A stretch of 40,508 bases of DNA. It comes from Mycobacteriales bacterium. GTDB taxonomy: Bacteria > Actinomycetota > Actinomycetes > JAFAQI01. The stretch covers positions 1 to 40,508 of the forward strand of contig DATJSI010000016.1 in the NCBI GenBank assembly GCA_035504215.1, read 5' to 3'. Positions 25,017 to 33,042 of the stretch are shown piece after piece (positions within the stretch are counted from its first letter, which is position 1; each line of letters begins with the position of its first letter). A model generated the notes under the pieces. That model did no database searches, had not been told where the DNA came from, and saw only the letters and a program-made list of their open reading frames with translations. The position numbers were made by a program, and so were the translations under genes.

Positions 25017-25321
25017 GATCCACCCGACGTCGCCTGCGGAGCCGACGACGACGCACTGAGCCCGGACGAGTCCGAACCGACCGAACCATTCGAATGGTTC
25101 GACTCGGACCTGCCGAACAACTCGCTCGAGGAACGCCGATCGGAGGTGGATCCGCCGGTGGTCGAGTCACTTGTCGAGCTGGCGCCGGCTTGCGCATGCG
25201 CGTCGTGCACCGCGACGACGGCAACTCCGCTGACGCCGAGCGCCACCAGGCCGACCGTCGCCTGTTGGAGGCGGCGAAGGCCGCGGGCTCGCGCGCTGCC
25301 TGGACGAAGCTTCGCTGTCAT
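25013..25321 (-). CDS. Small Ser-rich secreted or anchored protein of the apbE cluster
   Basis: A 102-residue protein: a basic N-terminus, one hydrophobic helix (about residues 20-40, ATVGLVALGVSGVAVVAVHDAHA) that could be a signal sequence or anchor, then 60 residues dominated by Ser, Gly, Thr and acidic residues. The tail shows no fold and no clear copy of the flavinylation motif, so I cannot claim it is the ApbE substrate, although its place at the head of the apbE-haem protein operon makes that the first idea to test. It overlaps apbE by four bases. A perfect 20-bp palindrome lies inside the coding sequence (25082-25101). Family not recognised. Confidence 0.7.
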   Translation of the reverse strand: MTAKLRPGSARARGLRRLQQATVGLVALGVSGVAVVAVHDAHAQAGASSTSDSTTGGSTSDRRSSSELFGRSESNHSNGSVGSDSSGLSASSSAPQATSGGS

Positions 25322-25370
25322 GGGTTCTTTGTGTCAGCCGGCACTGAACGGCCAGTGACCGTTGTCTGTG

Positions 25371-25402
25371 GCCCGGCTGTGAGCCCGCCCGGGCAGCCGG
25401 GC
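25371..25402 (-). terminator. Hairpin downstream of the beta-domain protein gene
   Basis: GCCCGGCTG (25371-25379) and CAGCCGGGC (25394-25402) form a perfect 9-bp stem ending one base beyond the stop of the minus-strand gene at 25403. It could end that transcript before the apbE operon begins; no U-tract is seen. Confidence 0.55.
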
Positions 25403-26305
25403 TCAGCGGAACGGGAGCGGGATGCGCTGCCACCGGGACACCAGTGACCACTGCCGTCCCGACGTGTCGATCCGCCACCTGGTTCGGCGCCGGCGCACGG
25501 TGCGCCGGCCGATCGACCGGACCAGTGGCGTCGCATCGCCGCCGAGGCCAGTGCTTCGGTGCAGCTCACCGTGGTCGATCGCCAAGCTGATCCGCCACCG
25601 TCCCGAACCCGCAGCGAGCGCGGCGAGGCTGATCGAGACCGACCACCCGGACCACGCGCGCCGAGTGAGCTCGGTGCCGGTGCCCGAGACCTGATCCGGG
25701 CGCCGGTGCCGGGCGCCCTCGACCACGACGTCCGGAACCCCGTCGCGGTGCAACACCGCGGTGATCCGCTCGCCCGCACTCGTCGACACGTTCCTGGACA
25801 GGTACGCCGTACCAGCCAACGACAGCGCGTCGGGAGTAAGGCTGACGTCGTCGACGCGAACCTGCAGCTTCACCGCTTCGGACAGCTCGTAGCACTCCTC
25901 CGGCGCGCCATAGCGCGGGTCGCGGAAGCCGGGCAGCCACGCGAACACGCGGGCCCCGTCAATATGGACGTAGGCCGGCGTGATCCGCTCGACCCCCTCC
26001 CTGACCAGCCGGGTGGCCTCGGTCAGCAGGTCCCATGCGGCCTGGTCGGCGCCCGCCACGATCAGCCGGTACGCGGTTCGCGGCCGCGTGTTGAGCGCAT
26101 CCCACGCCGCCGGATCGGTCTCCGACAGCGCGCGCCGGATCGAGTCCAGCAGGTCGGCGGGCGGCTGGTCGAAGCTGCCGTGGGTGGAAACCAGCACGTC
26201 GTAGAAGGCGGCCAGCTCACGGGTCCTCGCGGTGGTGTCGCTGGTGTCGGCCAGCCGCTCGGCGAGAACCGCGAGCGCGTCACCGACCTGCGCCGAACCC
26301 GTCAT
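25403..26305 (-). CDS. Beta-domain protein paired with a glycosyltransferase
   Basis: A 300-residue cytosolic protein without a recognised catalytic motif. The N-terminal 100 residues are helical (DALAVLAERLADTSDTTARTRELAAFYDVLV). From about residue 115 it is strand-rich, with YVHIDGARVFAWLPGFRDPRYGAPEECYEL, VKLQVRVDDVSLTPDALSLAGTAYLSR and RITAVLHRDGVPDVVVEGARHR, a style like the beta-sandwich tails of teichoic-acid-type glycosyltransferases. The divergent neighbour carries such a tail, so the two may act on one polymer. ATG 26305 is preferred, with GGGTGG just upstream; the longer frame would overlap the neighbour's start. The family assignment is tentative. Confidence 0.7.
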   Translation of the reverse strand: MTGSAQVGDALAVLAERLADTSDTTARTRELAAFYDVLVSTHGSFDQPPADLLDSIRRALSETDPAAWDALNTRPRTAYRLIVAGADQAAWDLLTEATRLVREGVERITPAYVHIDGARVFAWLPGFRDPRYGAPEECYELSEAVKLQVRVDDVSLTPDALSLAGTAYLSRNVSTSAGERITAVLHRDGVPDVVVEGARHRRPDQVSGTGTELTRRAWSGWSVSISLAALAAGSGRWRISLAIDHGELHRSTGLGGDATPLVRSIGRRTVRRRRTRWRIDTSGRQWSLVSRWQRIPLPFR

Positions 26306-26316
26306 TTCCACCCATC

Positions 26317-26331
26317 TATGATCCAACAGCG
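26317..26331 (+). promoter_or_regulatory. Putative -10 box for the glycosyltransferase gene
   Basis: TATGAT (26317-26322), close to the consensus TATAAT, stands eight bases before GTG 26331. Only 25 bp separate the two divergent start codons, so at least one transcript has almost no leader. Confidence 0.5.
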
Positions 26332-28211
26332 TGCAGCCGGACGTGAGTGTGGTGGTGCCGGTCTTCAATCCGGGGCCGAACCTGGACTATTGCGTCGGGT
26401 CGGTGCTCGGCCAGACGCTGGACCCGCGGCGTCACGAGCTGATCCTCGTGGACGACGGTTCGACCGACGGCTCGGCGCCGCGCGTCGACCAGATCGCCGC
26501 CGCACATCCGGATCGCATCAGGGCCACGCACATCCCGAGCTCCGGATGGGCGAGCCGGCCGCGCAACGTGGGCATCGAGATGGCGCGCGGTCGCTACGTT
26601 CAGCTGCTCGACAACGACGACACCCTAGCTCCGGACGCGCTGCGGCGTGAGCTCGAGGTCGCCGACAGCTCCGACGCCGACATCGTGATCGGCCGGTTCG
26701 CGAGCAACTTTCGCGGTCTCAACCACTGGTTGTTCAGAGAGACGGTGACCGGACGCACGCTCGCGGACTTTCCGATGGAGTACAGCCTGACGCCGCACAA
26801 GCTGTTCCGTCGCGAGTTCCTCGACCAGAACGCCCTGCGATTCGTCGAGGACATCCGCAACCTCGAGGACCAGATCTTCTGCATGCAGGCCTACGTCAAG
26901 GCCCGATCCGTCGCCCTGGTCGCCGACACGCTCTGCTACCACTACGAGCAGCGGCGTGGTCCGGGTCGGAACGCAGGCACCCGACGGCTGGACGCAGCGG
27001 CGTACTACGCCGCACTCGAGAGGGTCTTCGACGTCATCGACTCGGGAGTCGAGGACCCGACGCTACGGCTGCGGCTCTACCTGCGGTTCTACCGCGACGA
27101 GATGCTCCGGCGGCTGCGCGAGGACAACCTGCTGCGCTACCCGGTCCCCTACCGCGACCGGATGCAGGCGACGATCCTCGACCTCGCCCGCCGCCGCATT
27201 CCCGCGGAGCTGCATCCCACGCTCCCCGCACTGCTGCGCACCCAGTCCCGGCTGTTCCTTGACGACGACATCGAGGGGATGGTCGAGTACTCGAAGCAGC
27301 TCGTGGCGCTGACCCTCGACGCCCGGTGCGAAGACCCGGTCTGGGAGCAGGGACGGCTTTCGGTTCGCGCGCATGGCCGACTCATGCTGCGTGACCAGCC
27401 GTTCCGGCTCGAGCAGCACGACGGCGGCTGGGCGCTTCCGGAGGCGATCGCCCCGTCGGTGCGGCTCGAGGACCGCCGGCTGCTCGACCTCAACGACGAG
27501 GGATACACCGAGCTCAGCCTGGTCGCGCGCAGTGACGGCGCCTCCTGGTCGGCCGGTGCCGACATCGCGGTGACGATCGACGCGGACGGGTCCGTCCGCG
27601 TCGATGCGATCGCCGAGATCGACCCCGATCGCGTGGTCGGAGGCGGTCGGCTGGGACCAGGGCTTTGGGACCTCAAGCTGCGCGTGCAGTTCGCCGGGCT
27701 GACGCGCACCGCCATGCTCGGCATCGACCGACCCGCCGACTCGCCGCCCGGCGAGCCGTCCGCGTGGCTGACTTCGCAAGGTTCAGTCGAACCGTACTGG
27801 ACGAACAAGACCGTCCGGCTCTCGCTCGACGTCGACCAGTGGATGCATCCACTCGCCGCCAAGGTCGGACGCCCGCTTCACGCGCGTGGCGGCCGGGGCC
27901 GCTCACTGTTGCTCGATGCGCCGCGGCTGCAGGGTCCGCAGGGTCACGTCGTACCCGCCGAGTGCATCCTGACCGCCGCCGGAAAGAACCCGGCCGACGG
28001 CCGGCGCCGGGCCAAGGTCAGCGTTTCCCCGTCCGGTGGCGTCGTCGAGGTCGAGCCTGCGCACGGTCGGCACGGTGCCCATCCCGATCGGAACGGCAAC
28101 CTCCCCGGCTGGACGACCTGGTTGCGGATCGGAGCGCCCGGCACCGGGCCCATGATCGAGGTCGACCCCTCCAACGAGGCCACCGCAGCAGGGTCCGGCC
28201 CGCCGGCGTGA
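26331..28211 (+). CDS. Family 2 glycosyltransferase with beta-sandwich C-terminal region
   Basis: A 626-residue enzyme. The N-terminal GT-A domain (about residues 4-230) has VSVVVPVFNPGPNLDYCVGSVLGQT, LVDDGSTDGS and the metal-binding Asp94-Asn-Asp96-Asp97 in LLDNDD; GWASRPRNVGIEMARG and HKLFRREFL follow the TarP/TarS-like branch. A helical region (about 230-330) and a strand-rich region with repeated units (LSVRAHGRLMLRDQPFRLEQHDGG, TELSLVARSDGASW, TVRLSLDVDQWMHPL) complete it. No membrane segment is seen. Transfer of a sugar to a teichoic-acid-like or other surface polymer is likely; donor and acceptor are unknown. GTG 26331 is the only start near the conserved N-terminus, and the transcript may be leaderless. 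Confidence 0.85.
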   Translation: MQPDVSVVVPVFNPGPNLDYCVGSVLGQTLDPRRHELILVDDGSTDGSAPRVDQIAAAHPDRIRATHIPSSGWASRPRNVGIEMARGRYVQLLDNDDTLAPDALRRELEVADSSDADIVIGRFASNFRGLNHWLFRETVTGRTLADFPMEYSLTPHKLFRREFLDQNALRFVEDIRNLEDQIFCMQAYVKARSVALVADTLCYHYEQRRGPGRNAGTRRLDAAAYYAALERVFDVIDSGVEDPTLRLRLYLRFYRDEMLRRLREDNLLRYPVPYRDRMQATILDLARRRIPAELHPTLPALLRTQSRLFLDDDIEGMVEYSKQLVALTLDARCEDPVWEQGRLSVRAHGRLMLRDQPFRLEQHDGGWALPEAIAPSVRLEDRRLLDLNDEGYTELSLVARSDGASWSAGADIAVTIDADGSVRVDAIAEIDPDRVVGGGRLGPGLWDLKLRVQFAGLTRTAMLGIDRPADSPPGEPSAWLTSQGSVEPYWTNKTVRLSLDVDQWMHPLAAKVGRPLHARGGRGRSLLLDAPRLQGPQGHVVPAECILTAAGKNPADGRRRAKVSVSPSGGVVEVEPAHGRHGAHPDRNGNLPGWTTWLRIGAPGTGPMIEVDPSNEATAAGSGPPA

Positions 28212-28256
28212 CGTTCGCCCGATCGCGCGGGCGGTCTGTCGCGATCGCTGAAAGGC

Positions 28257-31200
28257 TCAGGGCACCAGGACGGAGCGAAGCTCCGCGACTTGACGGAGCG
28301 CGCGGGTCGCCCCCGCCGCAACCAGCACCGGCTCAGCCAGGTCCACCAGGCTTTCCGCTCCGGGCGCCTCGCGCTCGACCAGCGCGGCGGCGAGGTCGAG
28401 ACGTGTCCGGGCGGCCCAGTACGCCGCTCCCATCGCCTCGAACGTTGCGATCGCGTCGGCGAGCAGCTGGTCGGGCGCGTCGCTCAGCAACGCTGCTGCG
28501 CGCAGGTTGGTCCCGTGCAGCAGCCGGAACCGCTGGCCGATGGCGATCTGTTCGAACTCGTTGCTGAGCTCGGTGAGCTCGGACAGCGAGTCCGCCTCGG
28601 CGAGCATGTCGACTGCGAGGGCGTACCCGAGGGGGACGTCCTCGTTGGCGGGCTCCACCTCCGCCATGGTGCGCACCGCCTTGACCGCGATCGCCGAGCC
28701 CGAGACCAGGTCTCCTTCGAGCGCGGTCGCGACGGCCACTCGCATCTGCTGCCAGCCGTTGATCACCGGATCGCGGGACAGGACCTCGTCCGGAGTGAGC
28801 ATGAGGGAGGCGTCGTCCGAACCCCAGGCGATGCAGGCAGCCCCTGCGGCCAGATAGATCTCCCAATCCACCAGCTCCGTCGCGGCTTCTGCGGCGTGTG
28901 TCGCGATCACCTCGCGCGCTTGCGCCCAGGCCCCCGTTGCGATCGCGGACGCCACGTAGTGACCCATCGCAGCGATGACGCTCGTTCCCCGGCGCCGGCC
29001 CTCGGTGATGACCTCGGCCGAGATGCGCATCGCCTCGGCGGGGTCGTCGTGAGCAATGCTTGTGGCGAGGTTCAGCCTCGGTGCGATGTTGTCCGCGCTG
29101 CGGTTGTTTTCGGAAGCAACAGCAGCCCGCCGGACGACGACCGCCAGCCGACGGAACCCGCCGATCGACAACCACATCGAGATGGTGTCGAGGAACTCCG
29201 CGAACTCGGCATCGTCGGCGTAGCGCTCGATGTCGCCAAGAGCTGCCGTCACTGCTTGCTCCGCGATTTCGGCATCTCCGGAGTTCTGCGCGCAAAGGCA
29301 CAACAACCGGCTGGCCGTACCGAGGTGCGCCACCCGGTGCGGCCGGCCGATGCTCTGCTCGAAGACCTCTCTCGCCAGCGGAAGCGCGGCGTCGCCGTTG
29401 CTGGCGGTGAGGTAGAGCTGCGCGGCAGCGAGCTTCACCCACAGCTCGTCGTCGATGGCGCCCAGGCGCGAGGCAGCCTGCGAAGCCCGTTGCGCCCATT
29501 CGAGCGCGTGCTCGCGATGCGCGCCGCTTCTCGCTGCCAGGCGAGCGCCGGCGATCGCGGCTTTGACGAGCAGGTCGTCCGGAGGGTCGAGCGCCATGAG
29601 CCGGTCGTAGTGCGAGAACGCGAGACCCGGCGAGCCCACCATTGCCGCCTGTTGTGCGGCTTGGTCGAGCAGCAATGCCGCGGATCCCTTGAGCTCGGCG
29701 TTGTCGGCTTCGTCGGGCATCGCCTCGAAGGCATCCAGATAGTGCGCTGCGATGACGCCCGCCAGCGACTCCGCATCCGGCTGGGCAGCCAGGAACCGAG
29801 CCACCTCGATGTGGCGCGCCCGGCGATCGCGCCGCGCAAGCGTGTCGTAGGCGACCGACCGCAGCAGCGCCTGGACGAATCGGTACTGCCCGCGCTCGGG
29901 TGACCGCGGGTCGTTGTCGATGCTGAAGATCTCTTTACGTCGAAGCGAGTCGAGGCAGACGTCGAGGTCGGCGTCGGCCTGAACGAGTGCAGCGATGGCC
30001 GCGCGGGTGAACGACTGCCCGAGAACGCTGGCGTCCCGCACGACGCGACGTTCCAGCTCTGACAGCGCGTCGAGCCGCGCCGCCAGCAGGGCCTGCAGGC
30101 TCGCCGGCGGCCCGATCGCGGCCAGGTCCAGCGTGGCCGCCGACTGTGCGTCGATGACGAAGCTGCCGCCGGACGGCGTCGCGATCTCACGGTCGATCAG
30201 TGCGCGAATGGTCTCGACGGCGTACAGCGGCACGCCTTCGGCGCGTTGGACGAGCTCCGCGCGCACCGCCTCCGGGAGGTTCGTGACCAGGCCGGAGACG
30301 AGCCGGTCCATCGCAACGTCCGGCAACGGCTCGAGAAACACCGTGGTCGACCGACGCCCGACGCCCGTGCCGGGATGTCGCTCCGTGACCTCGGTCCGGG
30401 CCAGAACCAGGATCATGATCGGTGCCTGGCCCACCTCGAGAATGTGGTCGATGAAGGCCCGCAGCCCGTCGTCGGCCCATTGGTAGTCCTCGATGACGAT
30501 CGTGACCGACGATGCCCGGTCGTCCGGTAGCGCCTCGAGGAACGATCGCCAGCAGGCGAACAGGTCGGCCTGCTCGAACCCCCGGTCACTGAGGCCGAGC
30601 AGGCTCTCGAGCCTCGGCTGCAGGAACTCGCGCTCAGCCGGGTCCGGGACGTGCTCGCGCAGCCGCTGGTCGAGTGCCTGCCGAACGTCGGCCTCCACGC
30701 TCGCGTCGGTCAGCCGCAGCAGGTACCGGACCAGCTCGGCGATCACCCGGCCGGCAACCCCCTCGCCGTAGGACAAGCAACGTGCGCGCATCCACCAGGT
30801 CGTCGTGGTCGGGATCGCGTCGACGTACTTCTCGAACTCCCAGGCCAGTCGCGACTTGCCGATGCCGGGCTCACCGGTGACCAGGACGAGTCGCGGCCGG
30901 CCCTCCTCCGACGTGGCGTGGAAGAGCTCCTTCACCAGCCGAAGCTCGCGGTCACGCCCGACGAACGGGCCCTCGAGGCCGTCGACCCGCTGGTCGCCGC
31001 CGACCACTGCCGTGGTCCGGGTTGCGTGGAAAAGCTCGACCGGCTTCGCCTTGCCCTTCAGCTCGTGCGATCCCACCGACTCGTAGGCGAGCGACGCGGT
31101 GGTCAGCGACCGGGTGGTGTCGTCGACCCACACCTGACCGGGAGCCGCGATGGACTGGACCCGAGCGGCCGTGTTCACCGCGTCCCCGGCGACCACGCCC

Positions 31201-31757
31201 TCGCCGACCGCTCCGAGCGTCACCGCGACCTGACCGGTGGTGATGCCGACCCGCATGTTCAACGCTGGAACGCCGAGCTCCTCGCCCACCGCCGTCACCG
31301 CGCTGGTCAGGTCGAGGCCGGCGCGCACCGCCCGCTCAGCGTCGTCCTCGCGCGTGGCCGGCACACCCCAGATCGCGAACACGGCATCGCCGATGAACTT
31401 CTCGATCACTCCGCCGTAGCGCTCGACCACCGCGCGAACCGCCGCGAAGTACGCCGAGAGAAGTTCGCGGGCCGCCTCCGGGTCGAGTCCCTCGGCGATG
31501 GTCGTGAAGCCGACGAGGTCGCCGAACAACATCGAGACCACCCGGCGCTCGGTGGCCGGAAGCGGCCGATCCGCTGCCGCCCCGGGCGGCTCCGTCGTCG
31601 CAAGCGGGCTCCCGCACTCACTGCAGAACCTCGCCGGAGCGAGCGGCACGGTGCCGCACTGCGGGCACGGAACGAGCAGGGGCGCTCCGCACTCATGGCA
31701 GAACTTCGCACCCGCGACGTTGGGCGTCCCGCACGCCGTACACAAACGGTCCGCCAT
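28257..31757 (-). CDS. Class III adenylate/guanylate cyclase - AAA ATPase - TPR signalling protein with two zinc ribbons
   Basis: A 1166-residue cytosolic protein. Residues 6-48 hold two zinc ribbons (Cys6, 9, 20, 23 and Cys31, 34, 45, 48). A class III cyclase domain spans about 70-250: metal Asp80 (FGDLVGF) and Asp124 (EKFIGDAV), Lys120, then GDAVNTAARVQ with the Asn and Arg of the transition state, so catalysis looks intact and the Lys/Asp pair favours ATP. An AAA/STAND-like ATPase follows, with Walker A GEPGIGKS near residue 296 and a Walker-B-like VTIVIEDYQWADD. The rest is helical repeats resembling TPRs. Such proteins combine cAMP synthesis with a ligand-gated ATPase switch. A -10-like box is six bases before ATG 31757. 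Confidence 0.93.
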   Translation of the reverse strand: MADRLCTACGTPNVAGAKFCHECGAPLLVPCPQCGTVPLAPARFCSECGSPLATTEPPGAAADRPLPATERRVVSMLFGDLVGFTTIAEGLDPEAARELLSAYFAAVRAVVERYGGVIEKFIGDAVFAIWGVPATREDDAERAVRAGLDLTSAVTAVGEELGVPALNMRVGITTGQVAVTLGAVGEGVVAGDAVNTAARVQSIAAPGQVWVDDTTRSLTTASLAYESVGSHELKGKAKPVELFHATRTTAVVGGDQRVDGLEGPFVGRDRELRLVKELFHATSEEGRPRLVLVTGEPGIGKSRLAWEFEKYVDAIPTTTTWWMRARCLSYGEGVAGRVIAELVRYLLRLTDASVEADVRQALDQRLREHVPDPAEREFLQPRLESLLGLSDRGFEQADLFACWRSFLEALPDDRASSVTIVIEDYQWADDGLRAFIDHILEVGQAPIMILVLARTEVTERHPGTGVGRRSTTVFLEPLPDVAMDRLVSGLVTNLPEAVRAELVQRAEGVPLYAVETIRALIDREIATPSGGSFVIDAQSAATLDLAAIGPPASLQALLAARLDALSELERRVVRDASVLGQSFTRAAIAALVQADADLDVCLDSLRRKEIFSIDNDPRSPERGQYRFVQALLRSVAYDTLARRDRRARHIEVARFLAAQPDAESLAGVIAAHYLDAFEAMPDEADNAELKGSAALLLDQAAQQAAMVGSPGLAFSHYDRLMALDPPDDLLVKAAIAGARLAARSGAHREHALEWAQRASQAASRLGAIDDELWVKLAAAQLYLTASNGDAALPLAREVFEQSIGRPHRVAHLGTASRLLCLCAQNSGDAEIAEQAVTAALGDIERYADDAEFAEFLDTISMWLSIGGFRRLAVVVRRAAVASENNRSADNIAPRLNLATSIAHDDPAEAMRISAEVITEGRRRGTSVIAAMGHYVASAIATGAWAQAREVIATHAAEAATELVDWEIYLAAGAACIAWGSDDASLMLTPDEVLSRDPVINGWQQMRVAVATALEGDLVSGSAIAVKAVRTMAEVEPANEDVPLGYALAVDMLAEADSLSELTELSNEFEQIAIGQRFRLLHGTNLRAAALLSDAPDQLLADAIATFEAMGAAYWAARTRLDLAAALVEREAPGAESLVDLAEPVLVAAGATRALRQVAELRSVLVP

Positions 31758-31769
31758 ATCGTGACGCTA
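31757..31769 (-). promoter_or_regulatory. Putative -10 box for a leaderless cyclase-ATPase transcript
   Basis: On the minus strand TAGCGT (31769-31764) is followed by CACGAT and the ATG at 31757. No ribosome binding site is present. Confidence 0.45.
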
Positions 31770-31870
31770 GCGCGCAGCACAAGCCCCGGGCAGGAGAAAT
31801 GGCGCGCGCGCAAAAAGGATCAAGGAAATGAATGCGACGCGACCGTTCGCGGCGCAAAATCCGCGTTCGG

Positions 31871-31944
31871 TGGGGTGGGCAGGACTCGAACCTGCGGCCT
31901 AGGGATTATGAGTCCCCAGCTCTAACCAGCTGAGCTACCACCCC
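31871..31944 (-). tRNA. tRNA-Met (anticodon CAT)
   Basis: The reverse complement forms a seven-pair acceptor stem (GGGGTGG/CCACCCC), a D arm TAGCTCAGCTGGTTAGA, an anticodon loop CTCATAA closed by GGGGA/TCCCT, and a T arm with GGTTCGAGTCC. The CAT anticodon with full acceptor pairing indicates an elongator methionine tRNA; tRNA-Ile with modified C34 also has CAT and is the alternative. CCA is not encoded (the tail reads ACCG). Confidence 0.9.
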
Positions 31945-31971
31945 TGGTGGAGCCACCTCGGTGGTGGGCGA

Positions 31972-32047
31972 TGGCTCCCGCACCTGGACTCGAACCAGGA
32001 ACCTATCGGTTAACAGCCGAACGCTCTGCCAATTGAGCTATGCGGGA
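31972..32047 (-). tRNA. tRNA-Asn (anticodon GTT)
   Basis: The reverse complement starts TCCCGCATAGCTCAATTGGC and pairs with TGCGGGA at the 3' end. The anticodon loop CTGTTAA gives GTT, reading asparagine codons. The T arm contains GGTTCGAGTCC. The 3' CCA is encoded (31972-31974), unlike the two other tRNA genes in the window. The lowest anticodon pair is a T-T mismatch. It lies 27 bp from tRNA-Met in the same orientation and is likely co-transcribed. Confidence 0.93.
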
Positions 32048-32153
32048 ATGATCCTGCGATTGACCGGGCCAACCGACTAGCCAGATTAGCGCACCGCGCG
32101 GCGCCGGGCATGGCGTCCGCGGCGGCCGAGCGGCACGACCTGATCCGGCTGGT

Positions 32154-32166
32154 TACGCTGGGACCG
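32154..32166 (+). promoter_or_regulatory. Putative -10 box for a leaderless membrane-protein transcript
   Basis: TACGCT (32154-32159) stands six bases before GTG 32166 and no Shine-Dalgarno sequence is seen. Confidence 0.45.
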
Positions 32167-32609
32167 TGCGCAAGATCCTGCTCTCGCCGAAGTGGTGGGG
32201 TCTGCACCTGTTCGTCGTGGTCCTCGTGTTGGTCTTCCTTCGCCTCGGCCTCTGGCAATGGCACCGCGCCCAGTCGCCGAGCGGCGGGATCCAGAACTGG
32301 GCATACGCCTTCCAGTGGCCGCTGTTTGCGGCGTTCGGGATTGTGCTGTGGTGGAGGACCTTGCGGATCGAGGCTGCGGGCGAAGCGGACGAGACCGGCA
32401 CGAAGCCGCGTCCGCTGTCATCGCGGTTCGCCGCGCCCCCGCTGCCCAAACCCGAGATCGAGCACCGCGACGGCGTCCGGATCGGCATCACCACCCCCCC
32501 CGCGGAGGTGGACGAGGATGACGACGAGGTGAACGCGTACAACGCGTACCTCGCCCGGCTCAACGCCCGGGCGGAAGCCCTCACCACCGGACAGCGACGG
32601 AGTACCTGA
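32166..32609 (+). CDS. Small integral membrane protein with acidic tail
   Basis: A 147-residue protein with two membrane helices: about residues 10-28 (WWGLHLFVVVLVLVFLRLGLWQW) and 46-64 (AYAFQWPLFAAFGIVLWWRTLRI), joined by the polar loop HRAQSPSGGIQNW. The C-terminal half is cytosolic and charged, with an acidic EVDEDDDEVNAYNAYLARLNARAE stretch. The WHRAQSPSGGIQNWAYAFQWP region is a pattern I associate with conserved actinobacterial membrane proteins of unknown function found before DUF3817 genes. The GTG start is immediately downstream of a -10-like box. The next gene begins five bases after this stop, so the two form an operon. Confidence 0.8.
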   Translation: MRKILLSPKWWGLHLFVVVLVLVFLRLGLWQWHRAQSPSGGIQNWAYAFQWPLFAAFGIVLWWRTLRIEAAGEADETGTKPRPLSSRFAAPPLPKPEIEHRDGVRIGITTPPAEVDEDDDEVNAYNAYLARLNARAEALTTGQRRST

Positions 32610-32613
32610 CAAC

Positions 32614-33042
32614 GTGAGCACCCGACTGCTCGACGTGCACAGCGTCGAGGCCGCACTGCTGCGCTACCGGATCATCGCGCTGGTCGTCAGCGTGCTGCTC
32701 GTGCTGCTGTTCTTCGTCGGCCTGCCGCTGCAGTTCGCCGCCAACCAGGGCGGCGTCGACGCAGTGGTCGGCACCGTGCACGGCGTGTTCTGCTACCCGC
32801 TCTACATCCTGCTGACTCTCGACCTGACCCGCCGCGTGCGGATGACGCCGATCCAGCTCATCCTCACCATCCTGGCGGGCACGGTGCCGCTCGCGTCGTT
32901 CTATGCCGAGCGGCGTACGACGGCATACGTGCGGGCCCGACAGGCGGCCTTGACGGAGCAGGCCTCGCCAACCGCCGCAACGGCCGTCGATGCCCCCGGC
33001 GCGACGGTCGACTCAGACGGGAGCGGGGTCGTCGCCGGCTGA
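32614..33042 (+). CDS. DUF3817 family integral membrane protein
   Basis: A 142-residue protein with three membrane helices. The DUF3817 pattern is LLRYRIIALVVSVLLVLLFFVGLPLQFAA, VDAVVGTVHGVFCYPLYILLTLDLTRRVRMTPIQLILTILAGTVPLASFYAERR. The function of the family is unknown. The last 40 residues are a polar Ala/Thr-rich tail. GTG 32614 follows the previous stop by four bases. The 3' end overlaps, tail to tail, the last 30 bases of the convergent Pro-rich membrane protein gene. Confidence 0.9.
   Translation: MSTRLLDVHSVEAALLRYRIIALVVSVLLVLLFFVGLPLQFAANQGGVDAVVGTVHGVFCYPLYILLTLDLTRRVRMTPIQLILTILAGTVPLASFYAERRTTAYVRARQAALTEQASPTAATAVDAPGATVDSDGSGVVAG

Noticed and set aside
30651-31925. 424-residue plus-strand frame opposite the cyclase gene, reaching into tRNA-Met
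   Set aside because: It is antisense to the zinc-ribbon and cyclase domains and ends inside a tRNA gene.
31945-31971. GGTGG/CCACC repeats between the tRNA-Met and tRNA-Asn genes
   Set aside because: Short repeats of the tRNA-Met acceptor end; they could aid processing but are too short to call as a separate feature.
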